Source: Rhodovarius crocodyli
GTDB taxonomy: Bacteria; Pseudomonadota; Alphaproteobacteria; Acetobacterales; Acetobacteraceae
Reading direction: 5' to 3'
DNA: 64,000 nt
Assembly: GCF_004005855.1 (NCBI RefSeq)
Contig: NZ_SACL01000005.1
Location: forward strand, 124,001-188,000
In this document: one piece after another, positions 20,159 to 28,998 of the stretch
Position numbering within the stretch: the stretch's first letter is position 1
How the letters are laid out: every line of letters begins with the position of its first letter
The notes under the pieces: model-generated
Database searches by the model: none
What the model saw: the letters and a program-made list of their open reading frames with translations, nothing else
Told to the model about the DNA's origin: nothing
Program-made: the position numbers and the translations under genes

Positions 20159-21514
20159 ATGAGCGACCAGATGGCGGAAGAATTCATCCCGCCCCATCCG
20201 CCGCGCCTGGAAAAGCGCCCGTCCCTGCTGCGCAGCATCGCGCTGTTCCGGCGCAGCATGCTCGATGTCTGGATGAAGGGGCATTTCGCCTCTGACTTCT
20301 TCGCCACCAAGATCCTCCGGCGGCGGATCTTCGTGTGCAATTCGCCCGATACGGTGCGTGAGGCCTTCGTCGAGAAGGCCGAGACCTTCCACCGCAAATC
20401 CCCCCAGCAACGCTATGCGCTGGAGCCCCTGCTGGGCGACGGGCTGTTCGTCTCCGAGGGCGAGACCTGGCGCCAGCGCCGCCGCGCGGTCGCGCCCGTC
20501 ACCCATGCCTCCCGCATGCGGGAACTGGCGCCCGTGATGACGGAAGTCGCCGGCGAATGGGCCGATCGCTGGCGCGCCCTGCCCGACGGGGCCGAGATCG
20601 ACGCGCTGGAGGAAATGGCGCGCATGACCGCCGAGGTCATCTGCCGCACCCTGTTCGGCCGCGCGCTGGGCAGCGCCTCCGCCGAGACGGTGGTGCATGC
20701 CTTCTCCGCCTATCAGGCGCGGGTGGGCCAGACCGCGCTCGGCGCCATGCTGAACCTGCCCGAGGCGATCTCAAGCCTGCAGGGATTCGGCACCCGGCGA
20801 GAGGCACGGCGCATCCACGCCGTGCTGGATGAGCTGATCGCCGCCGTCCTCGCCGCCCCGGATGTGGGGGAGGCCTCGCTCGTCCGCGCCCTGTCCGCGC
20901 TGCAGGCCATGGAGCCCTGGGCCCTGCGCAACGAGGCCGCGACCCTGTTCATGGCCGGGCATGAGACCACGGCGAACACCATGGCCTGGTCCTGGTACCT
21001 GCTCTCACAGTCATCGGCCGATGCGCAGCGCCTGGCCGATGAGGCCAAGGCAGTGCTGGGCGGCCGCAGCGCCACGCTGGAGGATGTCGATTCGCTGCCC
21101 TTCGCCCGCGCGGTGATCGAGGAAAGCCTGCGCCTCTATCCGCCCGTGCCCGTCCTGGCGCGCGAGGCGCTGGAGGACGGCGAGTTGGCCGGCAGGCCGG
21201 TGCCCAAGGGCTCCCTGGTGCTGGTCGTGCCCTGGCTGCTGCACCGGAACCCGAAGCTGTGGGATGCGCCCGATACCTTCAGGCCGGCGCGCTTCCTCGA
21301 TGCCTCGCCGCCGCGCTACGGCTATGTGCCCTTCGCCATCGGGCCGCGCGTCTGCACCGGGCAGCAATTCGGCATGGTGGAGACGGTGATCTGCCTGGCG
21401 ACCCTGGCCCAGCATGCCGCCCCCAGGCTGAAACCCGGGCACAAGGTGGCCCCGGTCAGCCGGCTGACCCTGCGGCCGGGGGATGCGCTGCCGATGGTGA
21501 TGCGGAAGGCGTGA
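20159..21514 (+). CDS. Cytochrome P450
   Basis: A haem-thiolate monooxygenase of 451 residues. The I-helix oxygen-binding motif AGHETT is at 266-271, the K-helix ExxR (EESLR) at 321-325, and the haem loop FAIGPRVCTGQQFG carries the cysteine ligand C399. There is no N-terminal membrane anchor, so it is a soluble bacterial type. ATG 20159 has GGAGA 10-11 bases upstream. No ferredoxin or reductase gene is adjacent, so redox partners must be encoded elsewhere. Substrate unknown. Confidence 0.93.
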   Translation: MSDQMAEEFIPPHPPRLEKRPSLLRSIALFRRSMLDVWMKGHFASDFFATKILRRRIFVCNSPDTVREAFVEKAETFHRKSPQQRYALEPLLGDGLFVSEGETWRQRRRAVAPVTHASRMRELAPVMTEVAGEWADRWRALPDGAEIDALEEMARMTAEVICRTLFGRALGSASAETVVHAFSAYQARVGQTALGAMLNLPEAISSLQGFGTRREARRIHAVLDELIAAVLAAPDVGEASLVRALSALQAMEPWALRNEAATLFMAGHETTANTMAWSWYLLSQSSADAQRLADEAKAVLGGRSATLEDVDSLPFARAVIEESLRLYPPVPVLAREALEDGELAGRPVPKGSLVLVVPWLLHRNPKLWDAPDTFRPARFLDASPPRYGYVPFAIGPRVCTGQQFGMVETVICLATLAQHAAPRLKPGHKVAPVSRLTLRPGDALPMVMRKA

Positions 21515-21535
21515 CGCCGGGGCTTTGCCCCAGAC

Positions 21536-21661
21536 CCCGCCAGGACCGTAGCGGCCCGGTCAATAAAATGGCGCCCCACCTTCGCAGGCAGGGCGCCAAA
21601 CTTGTCTCGGTCCAGGACCGAGTTCGGTCCTGGCGGGGTCGTCAGGGGCAGCGCCCCTGAC
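21536..21661. repeat. Composite hairpin repeat between P450 and htrA (family B copy B2 plus others)
   Basis: From left to right it holds four elements. First is the 21-base arm at 21536-21556 (reverse complement of 16914-16934). Second is the 30-base family B palindrome at 21569-21598, with an 8-bp stem. Third is a hairpin CCAGGACCGA/TCGGTCCTGG at 21612-21633. Fourth is an exact copy of the 21-base hairpin found at 452-472 (here 21641-21661). It lies between the convergent ends of the P450 and htrA genes and contains no gene. Confidence 0.75.
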
Positions 21662-21704
21662 TGCTTTTCCCCACTGGGGGCTCCGGGGGCTAAGCCCCCG
21701 CCGT

Positions 21705-23309
21705 TTACCGCCCCAGCCGCAGCGGCACGAACCGCTGCCCGTTCTGGCTTTCCACCAGGAACAGCGCGGTGCCCCGGCCCTGGCGGCGCAGGCGTTCCAC
21801 CCGCTCCGTCAGTTCCTGCGGGGTGCCCACGCGTTCCTGCTGCACTTCCAGGATGATGTCGCCCGGGCGGATCTCACGCTCTGCGGCCGGCGAGTTCGGG
21901 GCCACTTCCACCACGGCCACGCCGCGCTGGTCGGGGCGCAGGCGCAGGCGCTCACGCAGTTCCGGCGTGATGCCGGCCACGCGCAGGCCAAGGCCCGTGA
22001 TCTCCGTGGGGCGGCCGGGCTGCGGCACGGCGCGCTGCTCGGCCGAGGCCAGCTGCTGCTCGGGCGGCAGTTCGCCCAGCGTGACGTTCACCGTCACCTC
22101 GCGCCCGTCGCGCCACAGCACCACCGGGGCACGGGTGCCGACGGAGGTCTCGGCCACGATGCGCGGCAGGCTGCGCATGTCGCGCACTTCCTGGTTGTTG
22201 AAGCGCAGCACCACGTCGCCGTTGCGGATGCCCGCCTCGGCCGCGGGCGTGCCTTCCTGCACGCGGGCCACCAGCGCACCGCGGGTGCCGTCGCGCAGGT
22301 TCAGGCTCTCGGCGATCTCGTCCGTCACCTGCTGGATGTTCACGCCCAGCCAGCCGCGACGCACGCGCCCGCCCTCGGCCAACTGCCGCGTGATGCCGCG
22401 CGCCAGGTTGGACGGGATGGAGAAGCCGATGCCGATGGAGCCGCCGCTCGGCGAATAGATGGCGGTGTTGATGCCCACCACCTCGCCGCGCATGTTGAAC
22501 AGCGGGCCACCGGAGTTGCCGCGGTTGATGGCCGCATCCGTCTGGATGAAGTCGTCGAAGGGGCCCTGGCGGATGTCACGGCCACGGGCCGAGACGATGC
22601 CCGCCGTCACGGTGCCGCCCAGGCCGAAGGGGTTGCCGATGGCCAGCACCCAGTCGCCCACCTCGGAAGTGTCGCTATCGCCCCAGGGGACGAAGGGCAG
22701 CGGCCGGTTGGCGCGCACGCGCAGCACCGCAAGGTCGGTGCGCGGGTCGGTGCCGATCAGCTCGGCGCGCAGCGTCGTGTTGTCCTGCAGGATCACGTTG
22801 ATCTCGCTGGCGCCGTCGATGACGTGGTTGTTCGTCACGACGATGCCCGAGGCATCGATGATGAAGCCCGAACCCAGAGAGTTGCCGCGACGGCCCTGCG
22901 GGCCGGGGGCGCCGGGGCCACCGGGGCCCTGGCTGCCCGGGCCCTGGCCGCCGGGGCCTTCATCGCCCGGGCGGTTCCGGTTGAAGAAGTCGCGGAAGAA
23001 TTCCTCGAAGGGGCTGCCTGGCGGGGCCTGGGGCATATCCGGCGCGTTGGGGCGGGCACCGGGCCCACCCGGACGCACCGGCGCGCCGCCGATGGTGGTG
23101 GAGACGTTGACCACCGCCGGCAGCAGCCGGCGCGCGAGCGGGGCGAAACTGTCGGGACGGCCGGCGGGCACGTTCTCCGCGCCGGCCGCCGGGGGGGCGG
23201 CTGCGGGGGGCACGGCGGGCGTGGCGGTCTGGGCCAGCACGGTGGGGGGCGAGAAGGCTGGGATAGCCAGGCTCGCGGCGAGAATGGCGGCGGAGAGACG
23301 CATGGGCAC
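21705..23309 (-). CDS. htrA: Periplasmic serine protease HtrA/DegP (Do family)
   Basis: A periplasmic protease and chaperone of 534 residues. It has a signal peptide at about 1-27, a trypsin-like domain with triad H162 (TNNHVIDG), D192 (DPRTDLAVL) and S266 (NRGNSGGPL), and then two PDZ domains. Between the signal region and the protease core, residues about 114-140 form a collagen-like Gly/Pro/Gln-rich linker, which is unusual in length. It lies downstream of hflK-hflC on the same strand, separated by a 130-base gap with a strong hairpin, so it may have its own promoter. Confidence 0.95.
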   Translation of the reverse strand: MPMRLSAAILAASLAIPAFSPPTVLAQTATPAVPPAAAPPAAGAENVPAGRPDSFAPLARRLLPAVVNVSTTIGGAPVRPGGPGARPNAPDMPQAPPGSPFEEFFRDFFNRNRPGDEGPGGQGPGSQGPGGPGAPGPQGRRGNSLGSGFIIDASGIVVTNNHVIDGASEINVILQDNTTLRAELIGTDPRTDLAVLRVRANRPLPFVPWGDSDTSEVGDWVLAIGNPFGLGGTVTAGIVSARGRDIRQGPFDDFIQTDAAINRGNSGGPLFNMRGEVVGINTAIYSPSGGSIGIGFSIPSNLARGITRQLAEGGRVRRGWLGVNIQQVTDEIAESLNLRDGTRGALVARVQEGTPAAEAGIRNGDVVLRFNNQEVRDMRSLPRIVAETSVGTRAPVVLWRDGREVTVNVTLGELPPEQQLASAEQRAVPQPGRPTEITGLGLRVAGITPELRERLRLRPDQRGVAVVEVAPNSPAAEREIRPGDIILEVQQERVGTPQELTERVERLRRQGRGTALFLVESQNGQRFVPLRLGR

Positions 23310-23389
23310 CTCGGTGTGACTGGCCTTTCGGCCCGATCTCAGTGAACGGGCTTTCGACCCGATGGTATGAACCGTAACGCCGTAAAGTC

Positions 23390-23421
23390 TCCCGGGGATG
23401 ACGGGAGCGTCACCCCCGGGA
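23390..23421 (-). terminator. Hairpin between hflC and htrA
   Basis: TCCCGGGG...CCCCGGGA with an inner TGAC/GTCA (23390-23402 with 23409-23421) gives 12 pairs and one mismatch. The following minus-strand bases are ACTTTACGG, a weak T-run. Likely a terminator or attenuator after hflC. Confidence 0.5.
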
Positions 23422-23442
23422 ACAAACAGTATCTTTAATGTT

Positions 23443-24321
23443 TCAGCGCGGGGCCGAAGGGGCCGGCATCTGCCGCAGATAACGGAAGAAGTCGCTGTCA
23501 GGGGTCAGCACCATACGCGCCTCACCGTTCGAGAACACCTCCCGGTAGGCCTGCATGGTGCGCCAGAACTGGAAGAACTCCGGGTTGCGGTTGAAGCTCT
23601 CGGCGAAGATGCCGATGGCTTCCTGCTCACCGGTACCGCGCAGGATGTTGGCCTGGCCCTCGGCTTCCGCAAGCAGCACGGTGCGGTCGCGCTCGGCCTG
23701 GGCACGGATGCGGGCGGAAACCTCGGCACCCTCGGCGCGGGTCTCGCGCGCGACCTTCTCACGCTCGGACTGCATGCGCGCCAGGATGGCCTGGGTGTTT
23801 TCGTCCGGCAGGTCCGTGCGGCGGATGCGGACGTCCACCACCTCGATGCCGAAGCGGCGGGCTTCCTCATTCACCTGTCGGCGGATCTCGCCCATCACGC
23901 GGGCGCGGTCGGAGGACAGCACGGAGAGCAGCGGCTCGCTGGCCAGCACGCGCCGCAGGGAGGAGCTGACGATGGAGGACAGGCGGCCGCGGATGCCCAT
24001 CTCGGCCTGGCCGGCGGTCTGGAAGAACACCAGCGGGTCGGTGATGCGATAGCGGGTGAAGCTGTCCACGATCAGGCGGCGCTGGTCGGAAAGGATCACT
24101 TCCTCGCCCGGCGCCTCATAGTCCAGCAGGCGGGCATCGAAGGCGATCACGGCCTGCACGAACGGGATCTTCACATGCAGGCCCGGCTCATTGATCACGC
24201 GCACGGGCTGGCCGAACTGCGTGACCAGCACCTGCTGGGTCTGGTGCACGGTGAAGAAGGCGGAAAAGGCGGCGATGACGGCGACGACGACGACGCCGGC
24301 CGCGATGGCTGCGCGGTTCAT
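23443..24321 (-). CDS. hflC: FtsH modulator HflC
   Basis: An SPFH/band-7 membrane protein that forms a cage with HflK around FtsH and tunes its proteolysis. It has 292 residues. An N-terminal signal anchor lies at about 5-24, and the SPFH domain has family stretches GLHVKIPFVQAV and DYEAPGEEVILSDQRRL. A charged coiled-coil region (about 165-235) precedes the C-terminus. Its ATG overlaps the hflK stop by 4 bases, so translation is coupled. Confidence 0.95.
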   Translation of the reverse strand: MNRAAIAAGVVVVAVIAAFSAFFTVHQTQQVLVTQFGQPVRVINEPGLHVKIPFVQAVIAFDARLLDYEAPGEEVILSDQRRLIVDSFTRYRITDPLVFFQTAGQAEMGIRGRLSSIVSSSLRRVLASEPLLSVLSSDRARVMGEIRRQVNEEARRFGIEVVDVRIRRTDLPDENTQAILARMQSEREKVARETRAEGAEVSARIRAQAERDRTVLLAEAEGQANILRGTGEQEAIGIFAESFNRNPEFFQFWRTMQAYREVFSNGEARMVLTPDSDFFRYLRQMPAPSAPR

Positions 24322-25538
24322 CGCGTCACCCCCGGGTTGCGGGTTTGCGGGATGAGCGCGGGGGCGGCGGTGGGCGCGGCCTGGCCGGGCACCGGGCCCG
24401 GCGCGCGGGCGGCCGGCGGCGTGCCGAGCTGCAGGAAGGGCACCACGCCCTGCAGCCGGTCATCCACCAGCACCACCGGGTTGCGGCGCAGGATCTCTTC
24501 CATGGTTTCCAGATAGATGCGGCGCGACGTCACGTCCTGCGCCTGGGTATAGGCCGTCAGAACGGCGGCGAAGCGGCCGGCCTCGCCTCGGGCACGGGCG
24601 ACCTGGCTGTCGCGGAAACCCTGGGCCTCCGCCAGCATGCGCTCGGCCTCACCACGCGCGCGGGGGATGATGTCGTTGCGATAGGCCTCGGCCTCGTTGC
24701 GCATGCGCTCGCGGTCGGCATTGGCGCGCTGCACGTCGCGGAAGGCATCGACCACGGCGTTCGGCGGGTCGACCTTCTGCATCTGGATCTGCACGATCTC
24801 GATACCCGCGCCGTACTGGTCCAGCACGGCCTGGGTGCCGCGACGGACATCCAGCTCGATCTGGGCGCGCGCCTCGGTCAGCGCGGCCTGGATGTTGGTG
24901 CGGCCGATCACCTCGCGCATCACCGATTCGGCGGCGGATTTCACCGTGTCGTCCGGGTTGCGGGTGTTGAACAGATAGTCGCTGGCATCGCGGATGCGCC
25001 AATGGATGGCGAAGTCGATGTCCACGATGTTCTCGTCGCCGGTCAGCATCAGCGATTCGGCGGCCACGTCGCGGGCATTGCCCATGCGGCCGGGCTGCAG
25101 CTGCTCGCCGCCCGCCCGGAAGCCGACATCGACGCGGTTGATGCGCGTCACGCGCGGGGTCGTCACGCTCTCGACCGGCCAGGGGATGGCGTAGTTCAGG
25201 CCCGGCTGCGCGGAACGGTTGTAGGCGCCGAAGCGCATCACCACGCCCAGCTCATCCGGCTGCACCCGATAGAAGCCCGAGGCGCCCCAGATCGCGACGA
25301 CGGCCACGGCCGCCAGCGCGACCATGCGACCGCCACCCGACCCGCGCGGAAGGAAACGACGGATGGTGTCCTGCAGCTGGCGTATTGCCTCCTCCAGGTC
25401 CGGTCCGGGGCCGCCGGGCGGGCGCTGGCCGCCACCTCCAGGCCCACCGTTCGGAGGGGGATTTCCCCAAGGCCCACCCTGATTGCCAGGAGGGCGCGGG
25501 CTGCCCCAGGGGCTCTGCCCGCCATCATTCCACGCCAT
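24318..25538 (-). CDS. hflK: FtsH modulator HflK
   Basis: Partner of HflC in the FtsH-HflKC complex; 406 residues. A Gly/Pro/Trp-rich cytoplasmic N-terminus (about 1-47) precedes a transmembrane helix at about 71-88. The SPFH domain follows, with DELGVVMRFGAYN and PGLNYAIPWPVE, then a coiled coil. ATG 25538 (MAWNDGGQ) is chosen from family alignment; an in-frame upstream start adds 18 unlikely residues. It is divergent from mrp across 208 bases. Confidence 0.95.
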   Translation of the reverse strand: MAWNDGGQSPWGSPRPPGNQGGPWGNPPPNGGPGGGGQRPPGGPGPDLEEAIRQLQDTIRRFLPRGSGGGRMVALAAVAVVAIWGASGFYRVQPDELGVVMRFGAYNRSAQPGLNYAIPWPVESVTTPRVTRINRVDVGFRAGGEQLQPGRMGNARDVAAESLMLTGDENIVDIDFAIHWRIRDASDYLFNTRNPDDTVKSAAESVMREVIGRTNIQAALTEARAQIELDVRRGTQAVLDQYGAGIEIVQIQMQKVDPPNAVVDAFRDVQRANADRERMRNEAEAYRNDIIPRARGEAERMLAEAQGFRDSQVARARGEAGRFAAVLTAYTQAQDVTSRRIYLETMEEILRRNPVVLVDDRLQGVVPFLQLGTPPAARAPGPVPGQAAPTAAPALIPQTRNPGVTR

Positions 25539-25746
25539 CTGCGTCGTTTTCTCCGCGAAGCCTGAGTAGTGAGGGCACCGGACGGCACCCAACGTGACAA
25601 AGAGTTTAGATTAGCCGACCGCAATGCGCCACCTGCCAAGGGGAACCCTGGGGGGGTGCGCTGCGACGCGCTTGCGTCCATATCTCTGCCGCGTCGGGGA
25701 TATTGCCCGGCATTACAGAGTTTTCAACGGAAGACGGACCCCGCCG

Positions 25747-26832
25747 ATGTCGGAACATGCGGTACGCCAGGCCCTGGCGCTGGTGAAGGACCCCGGAACG
25801 GGCAAAGGGCTGGTCGAGGCAGGCTTCGTCGAGGCGGTGCTGCTGCGCGACGGGCTGGTGCAGGTCACGCTCGCCGTCCCGCGCGAACGCGCGCGGGAAA
25901 TGGAAGCGGTGCGCGCCGCCGCCGAGGCCGCCGTGGGCGCCCTGCCCGGCGTGCTGTCCGCTACCGTGGTGCTGACGGCCCATAAGCCCGCCGCCGAGGC
26001 GCCCGCCAAGCCCGCCCCCGCAGGCCAGGGGGCGATGCTGATGCCGGGCGTGAAGCACATCGTGGCCGTCGCCTCCGGCAAGGGCGGGGTGGGCAAGTCC
26101 ACCACCGCGGTGAACCTGGCCGTCTCCCTTGCCGCGCAGGGGCTGCGCGTGGGGCTGCTGGACGCCGACATCTACGGCCCCTCCCTGCCGCAGATGCTGG
26201 GCACGCAGGAGAAGCCGCGCGTCGCCGCCAGCCGCATCCACCCGATCGACCGCTGGGGCCTGAAGGCCATGTCCATCGGCTTCCTGGTCGAGCAGGAAAC
26301 CCCCATGGTCTGGCGCGGCCCCATGGTCATGGGCGCGCTGGAACAGATGATGGGCCAGGTGGAGTGGGGCGACCTCGACATCATGGTCGTGGACATGCCG
26401 CCGGGCACCGGCGACGCGCAGCTGACCATGTCCCAGCGGGTGCCGCTGGCTGGTGCGGTCATCGTCTCCACGCCGCAGGACGTGGCGCTGATCGACGCCC
26501 GGCGCGGCGTGCGCATGTTCGAGAAGGTGAACGTGCCCGTGCTCGGCCTGATCGAGAACATGAGCTTCTACTGCTGCCCGAATTGCGGTCACCGCGCCGA
26601 CATCTTCGGCCATGGCGGGGCGGAGAAGGAAGCCGAGCGCCTCGGCACGGAGTTCCTGGGCGCGCTGCCGCTGAAGCTGGCGATCCGGGAACTGGCGGAT
26701 GCCGGCACGCCCATCGCGGCCGCCAAGCCCGACAGCGAGGAGGCCGGGCACTACCGCGCCATCGCGGCGCGGCTGTGGGGGAAGCTGAACGGGGAAGCGA
26801 AGCCGAGAGGGCCGAAGATCAGCTTCGAGTAA
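25747..26832 (+). CDS. mrp: Iron-sulfur cluster carrier ATPase Mrp/ApbC (NBP35 family)
   Basis: P-loop protein that carries and transfers Fe-S clusters; cytoplasmic. It has 361 residues. An N-terminal MIP18-like domain (1-75) joins through an Ala/Pro linker to the ATPase domain, with deviant Walker A GKGGVGKST at 111-119. The cluster-binding CxxC is C277-P-N-C280, and VVDMPPGTGD is family-typical. ATG 25747 is chosen from alignment; an upstream in-frame extension has no family similarity. It is convergent with the DUF599 gene, and the gap is filled by an AT-rich hairpin repeat. Confidence 0.95.
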   Translation: MSEHAVRQALALVKDPGTGKGLVEAGFVEAVLLRDGLVQVTLAVPRERAREMEAVRAAAEAAVGALPGVLSATVVLTAHKPAAEAPAKPAPAGQGAMLMPGVKHIVAVASGKGGVGKSTTAVNLAVSLAAQGLRVGLLDADIYGPSLPQMLGTQEKPRVAASRIHPIDRWGLKAMSIGFLVEQETPMVWRGPMVMGALEQMMGQVEWGDLDIMVVDMPPGTGDAQLTMSQRVPLAGAVIVSTPQDVALIDARRGVRMFEKVNVPVLGLIENMSFYCCPNCGHRADIFGHGGAEKEAERLGTEFLGALPLKLAIRELADAGTPIAAAKPDSEEAGHYRAIAARLWGKLNGEAKPRGPKISFE

Positions 26833-26833
26833 T

Positions 26834-26931
26834 GTTCTTTTTTGGAAAAAAGAACCAAAAAACTTTTGTGAGCTTTGGGCCTGCCTGAAACTCACAAAGT
26901 CTTTTTGCTTCTTTTTCTTCAGAAAAAGAAG
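26834..26931. repeat. AT-rich three-hairpin repeat, copy A2 (bidirectional terminator)
   Basis: Fills the 105 bases between the convergent stops of mrp and the DUF599 gene. H1 is GTTCTTTTTT-GG-AAAAAAGAAC (26834-26855, perfect). H2 pairs 26856-26876 with 26888-26907 (CAAAAAACTTTTGTGAG side), near-perfect. H3 is CTTCTTTTTC-TTCA-GAAAAAGAAG (26908-26931, perfect). Both strands present stems followed by T-runs, so it should stop transcription in both directions. Confidence 0.8.
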
Positions 26932-26937
26932 AATGCC

Positions 26938-27609
26938 TTACTGCGCCTGCAGCGCATCCCGCACCACCGAGCGGAACTCCCGCCGGTGGATCTCATACAG
27001 CACGAACAGGCTGGCGATGATCAACGCCACCGGGTGGATGATCCAGGCGAGCGCGGCCAGGCCGAAATAATAGCTGCGCAGGCCGGAATTGAAGTGCTTG
27101 GCGCCCCGGTTCACCACCCGCGCCGCCGCCTCGGCCCGCGCGATCGCCTGGGTGTCCACCGGCAGCCCCACCACCAGCGTGCTGGTGTAGTTGAACTGGC
27201 GGAACGCCCAGGTCAGCTCGAAGAAGGCGTTGATGAAGATCACGATCAGCACGCCGATCTTCACCTCCCACATCGCCTCGTTGGGCACCTCGCCCCAGGG
27301 CAGCGCCGCCACCACCCGCCGCCCCACATCGGGCGCCGCCAGCAGCGCCATCAGGCCGCCCAGGATGAAGATGGAGGTGGAGGCGAGGAAGGAGGTGGAG
27401 GACATCAGGTTGCCGATGGTCGCGATGTCCGCGATGCGGTTGTCCCGGCCCAGCGAGGCGATCATCCAACGCCGGCGATGCTCGTCCATCGCCGCGATCA
27501 CGCTGCGGGCGCGGATGCGCGGCATGCGGTCCACGACATAGGCGTAGACCACCCAGCACAGCACAAAGACCGCGAAGGCCAGCCAGTCGAGAAAGGTAAG
27601 CGGGGGCAT
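26938..27609 (-). CDS. DUF599 family membrane protein
   Basis: A 223-residue integral membrane protein of unknown function. Hydrophobic helices lie at about 6-25, 74-92, 118-136 and 185-205. The family's conserved stretches FLASTSIFILGG and HFNSGLRSYYFGLAALAW are visible. It stands alone between mrp and hpnH on the minus strand. No catalytic residues can be named. The family match is confident, the role unknown. Confidence 0.75.
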   Translation of the reverse strand: MPPLTFLDWLAFAVFVLCWVVYAYVVDRMPRIRARSVIAAMDEHRRRWMIASLGRDNRIADIATIGNLMSSTSFLASTSIFILGGLMALLAAPDVGRRVVAALPWGEVPNEAMWEVKIGVLIVIFINAFFELTWAFRQFNYTSTLVVGLPVDTQAIARAEAAARVVNRGAKHFNSGLRSYYFGLAALAWIIHPVALIIASLFVLYEIHRREFRSVVRDALQAQ

Positions 27610-27656
27610 GCCCTGGCTATAGCACAGGGGGGCGGCCGGCGCCCCCCTCCGGCGTG

Positions 27657-28835
27657 TTACTCCGCCGCCACCTGCTTGCCGCTGCCGCCATGCTTGGCGC
27701 CGCGCGCGGGCTCATGGGCGATGTCTTCCATCACCTTCTGCACATGGCCGCTGAACACGTATTCGGCCGGGCGCTGCTTGGTCAGGTCGATCTCGGGGGC
27801 CATCGGGCCCTCAGTGCGGGGGCCGCGGAACTGCGCGGTCAGCGCCTTGATCGGGTGCTTCAGCGCGTCGATCGCGGCCGTCGCCTCGAAGCCCGAATGG
27901 ACCATGCAATCGGCGCACTTCTCGTAGTTGCCGACGCCGTACTTGTCCCAGTCGGTGGTGTCCATCAGCTCCTGATAGGTCTTGGCATAGCCTTCACCCA
28001 GCAGATAGCAGGGGCGCTGCCAGCCGAAGATGTTGCGCGTCGGGTTGCCCCAGGGCGTGCAGTTGTAGGACTGGTTGCCGGCCAGGAAGTCCAGGAACAG
28101 CGGGCTGTTGCCCATGCGCCACTTGGCCTTGCCGCCCTTGGCGCCGGTGTTGCGCGACAGCACGTCGCGGAACAGCTCCTTGGTCGCCTGGCGGTTCAGG
28201 AAGTGCTTCTGGTCCGGCGCGCGCTCATAGGAATAGCCGGGGGACAGCATGATGTTGTCCACGCCCATCGCCGTCACGTCGTCGAAGAACTTCGCGGTGC
28301 GCTCGGCATCGGCGTTGTTGAACAGCGTGCAGTTGATGGCGGTGCGGAAGCCCTTGTCGCGCACCTTCTTCAGGGCCGCCACGGCGCGGTCGTACACGCC
28401 TTCCTGGCTCACGGCCCAGTCATGCTGGGCGCGGTCGCCATCCAGATGGATGTCCCAGATGAAGCGCGGGTGCGGCTTGTAGTCGTCCATGCGCTTTTCG
28501 AGCAGCAGGGCGTTGGTGCACAGGATCACGATGCGGCCCTGGTCGAGCAGGCCCTTCACGATCTCCGGCATTTCCTTGTGCAGCAGCGGCTCACCGCCCG
28601 CGATCGCCACCACCGGCGCGCCGCATTCCTCGGCGGCACCCAGGCTTTCCTCGACGGTGAGGCGCTTGTTCAGGATCTTGTCCGGATAATCGATCTTGCC
28701 GCAGCCGGCGCAGGCCAGGTTGCAGCGGAACAGCGGCTCCAGCATGAGGACGAGCGGGAAGCGCTTGCGCCCCGACAGCTGCTGCTTGAGCACATAGGCC
28801 GCGACCTTGGCCTGCTGAGAAAGAGGAATACCCAT
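27657..28835 (-). CDS. hpnH: Adenosyl-hopene transferase HpnH (radical SAM)
   Basis: Radical SAM enzyme that attaches the 5'-deoxyadenosyl group to diploptene, the first step to extended hopanoids. It has 392 residues. The [4Fe-4S] motif is C38-N-L-A-C42-A-G-C45. A C-terminal cysteine cluster (CADCMVHSG) precedes an accessory-domain tail. ATG 28835 (MGIPLSQQAK) with AGGAG 11 bases upstream is chosen; the frame extends further upstream without similarity. Divergent from copC-copD-hpnN, whose last gene is also hopanoid-related. Confidence 0.95.
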   Translation of the reverse strand: MGIPLSQQAKVAAYVLKQQLSGRKRFPLVLMLEPLFRCNLACAGCGKIDYPDKILNKRLTVEESLGAAEECGAPVVAIAGGEPLLHKEMPEIVKGLLDQGRIVILCTNALLLEKRMDDYKPHPRFIWDIHLDGDRAQHDWAVSQEGVYDRAVAALKKVRDKGFRTAINCTLFNNADAERTAKFFDDVTAMGVDNIMLSPGYSYERAPDQKHFLNRQATKELFRDVLSRNTGAKGGKAKWRMGNSPLFLDFLAGNQSYNCTPWGNPTRNIFGWQRPCYLLGEGYAKTYQELMDTTDWDKYGVGNYEKCADCMVHSGFEATAAIDALKHPIKALTAQFRGPRTEGPMAPEIDLTKQRPAEYVFSGHVQKVMEDIAHEPARGAKHGGSGKQVAAE

Positions 28836-28998
28836 CCGGCGGGTTGCTCCTGGAATCCTGGGTGCGAGACGGCACCGAAGTGCAGCCCTATAGCATGCGG
28901 CGCCGCAGCGCCAAACCTTCCCGCACATGGCCTTCCTGCAAGCTTTCGCAAGGTTTCTCCCCGTTGCACCTGCGCGGGGGCGACCCTAGTTTCCGCCC

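Noticed and set aside
26834-26931. AT-rich repeats as insertion sequences or CRISPR repeats
   Set aside because: No transposase, no terminal direct duplications, single copies per locus and no spacers; they are short structured elements between convergent genes.
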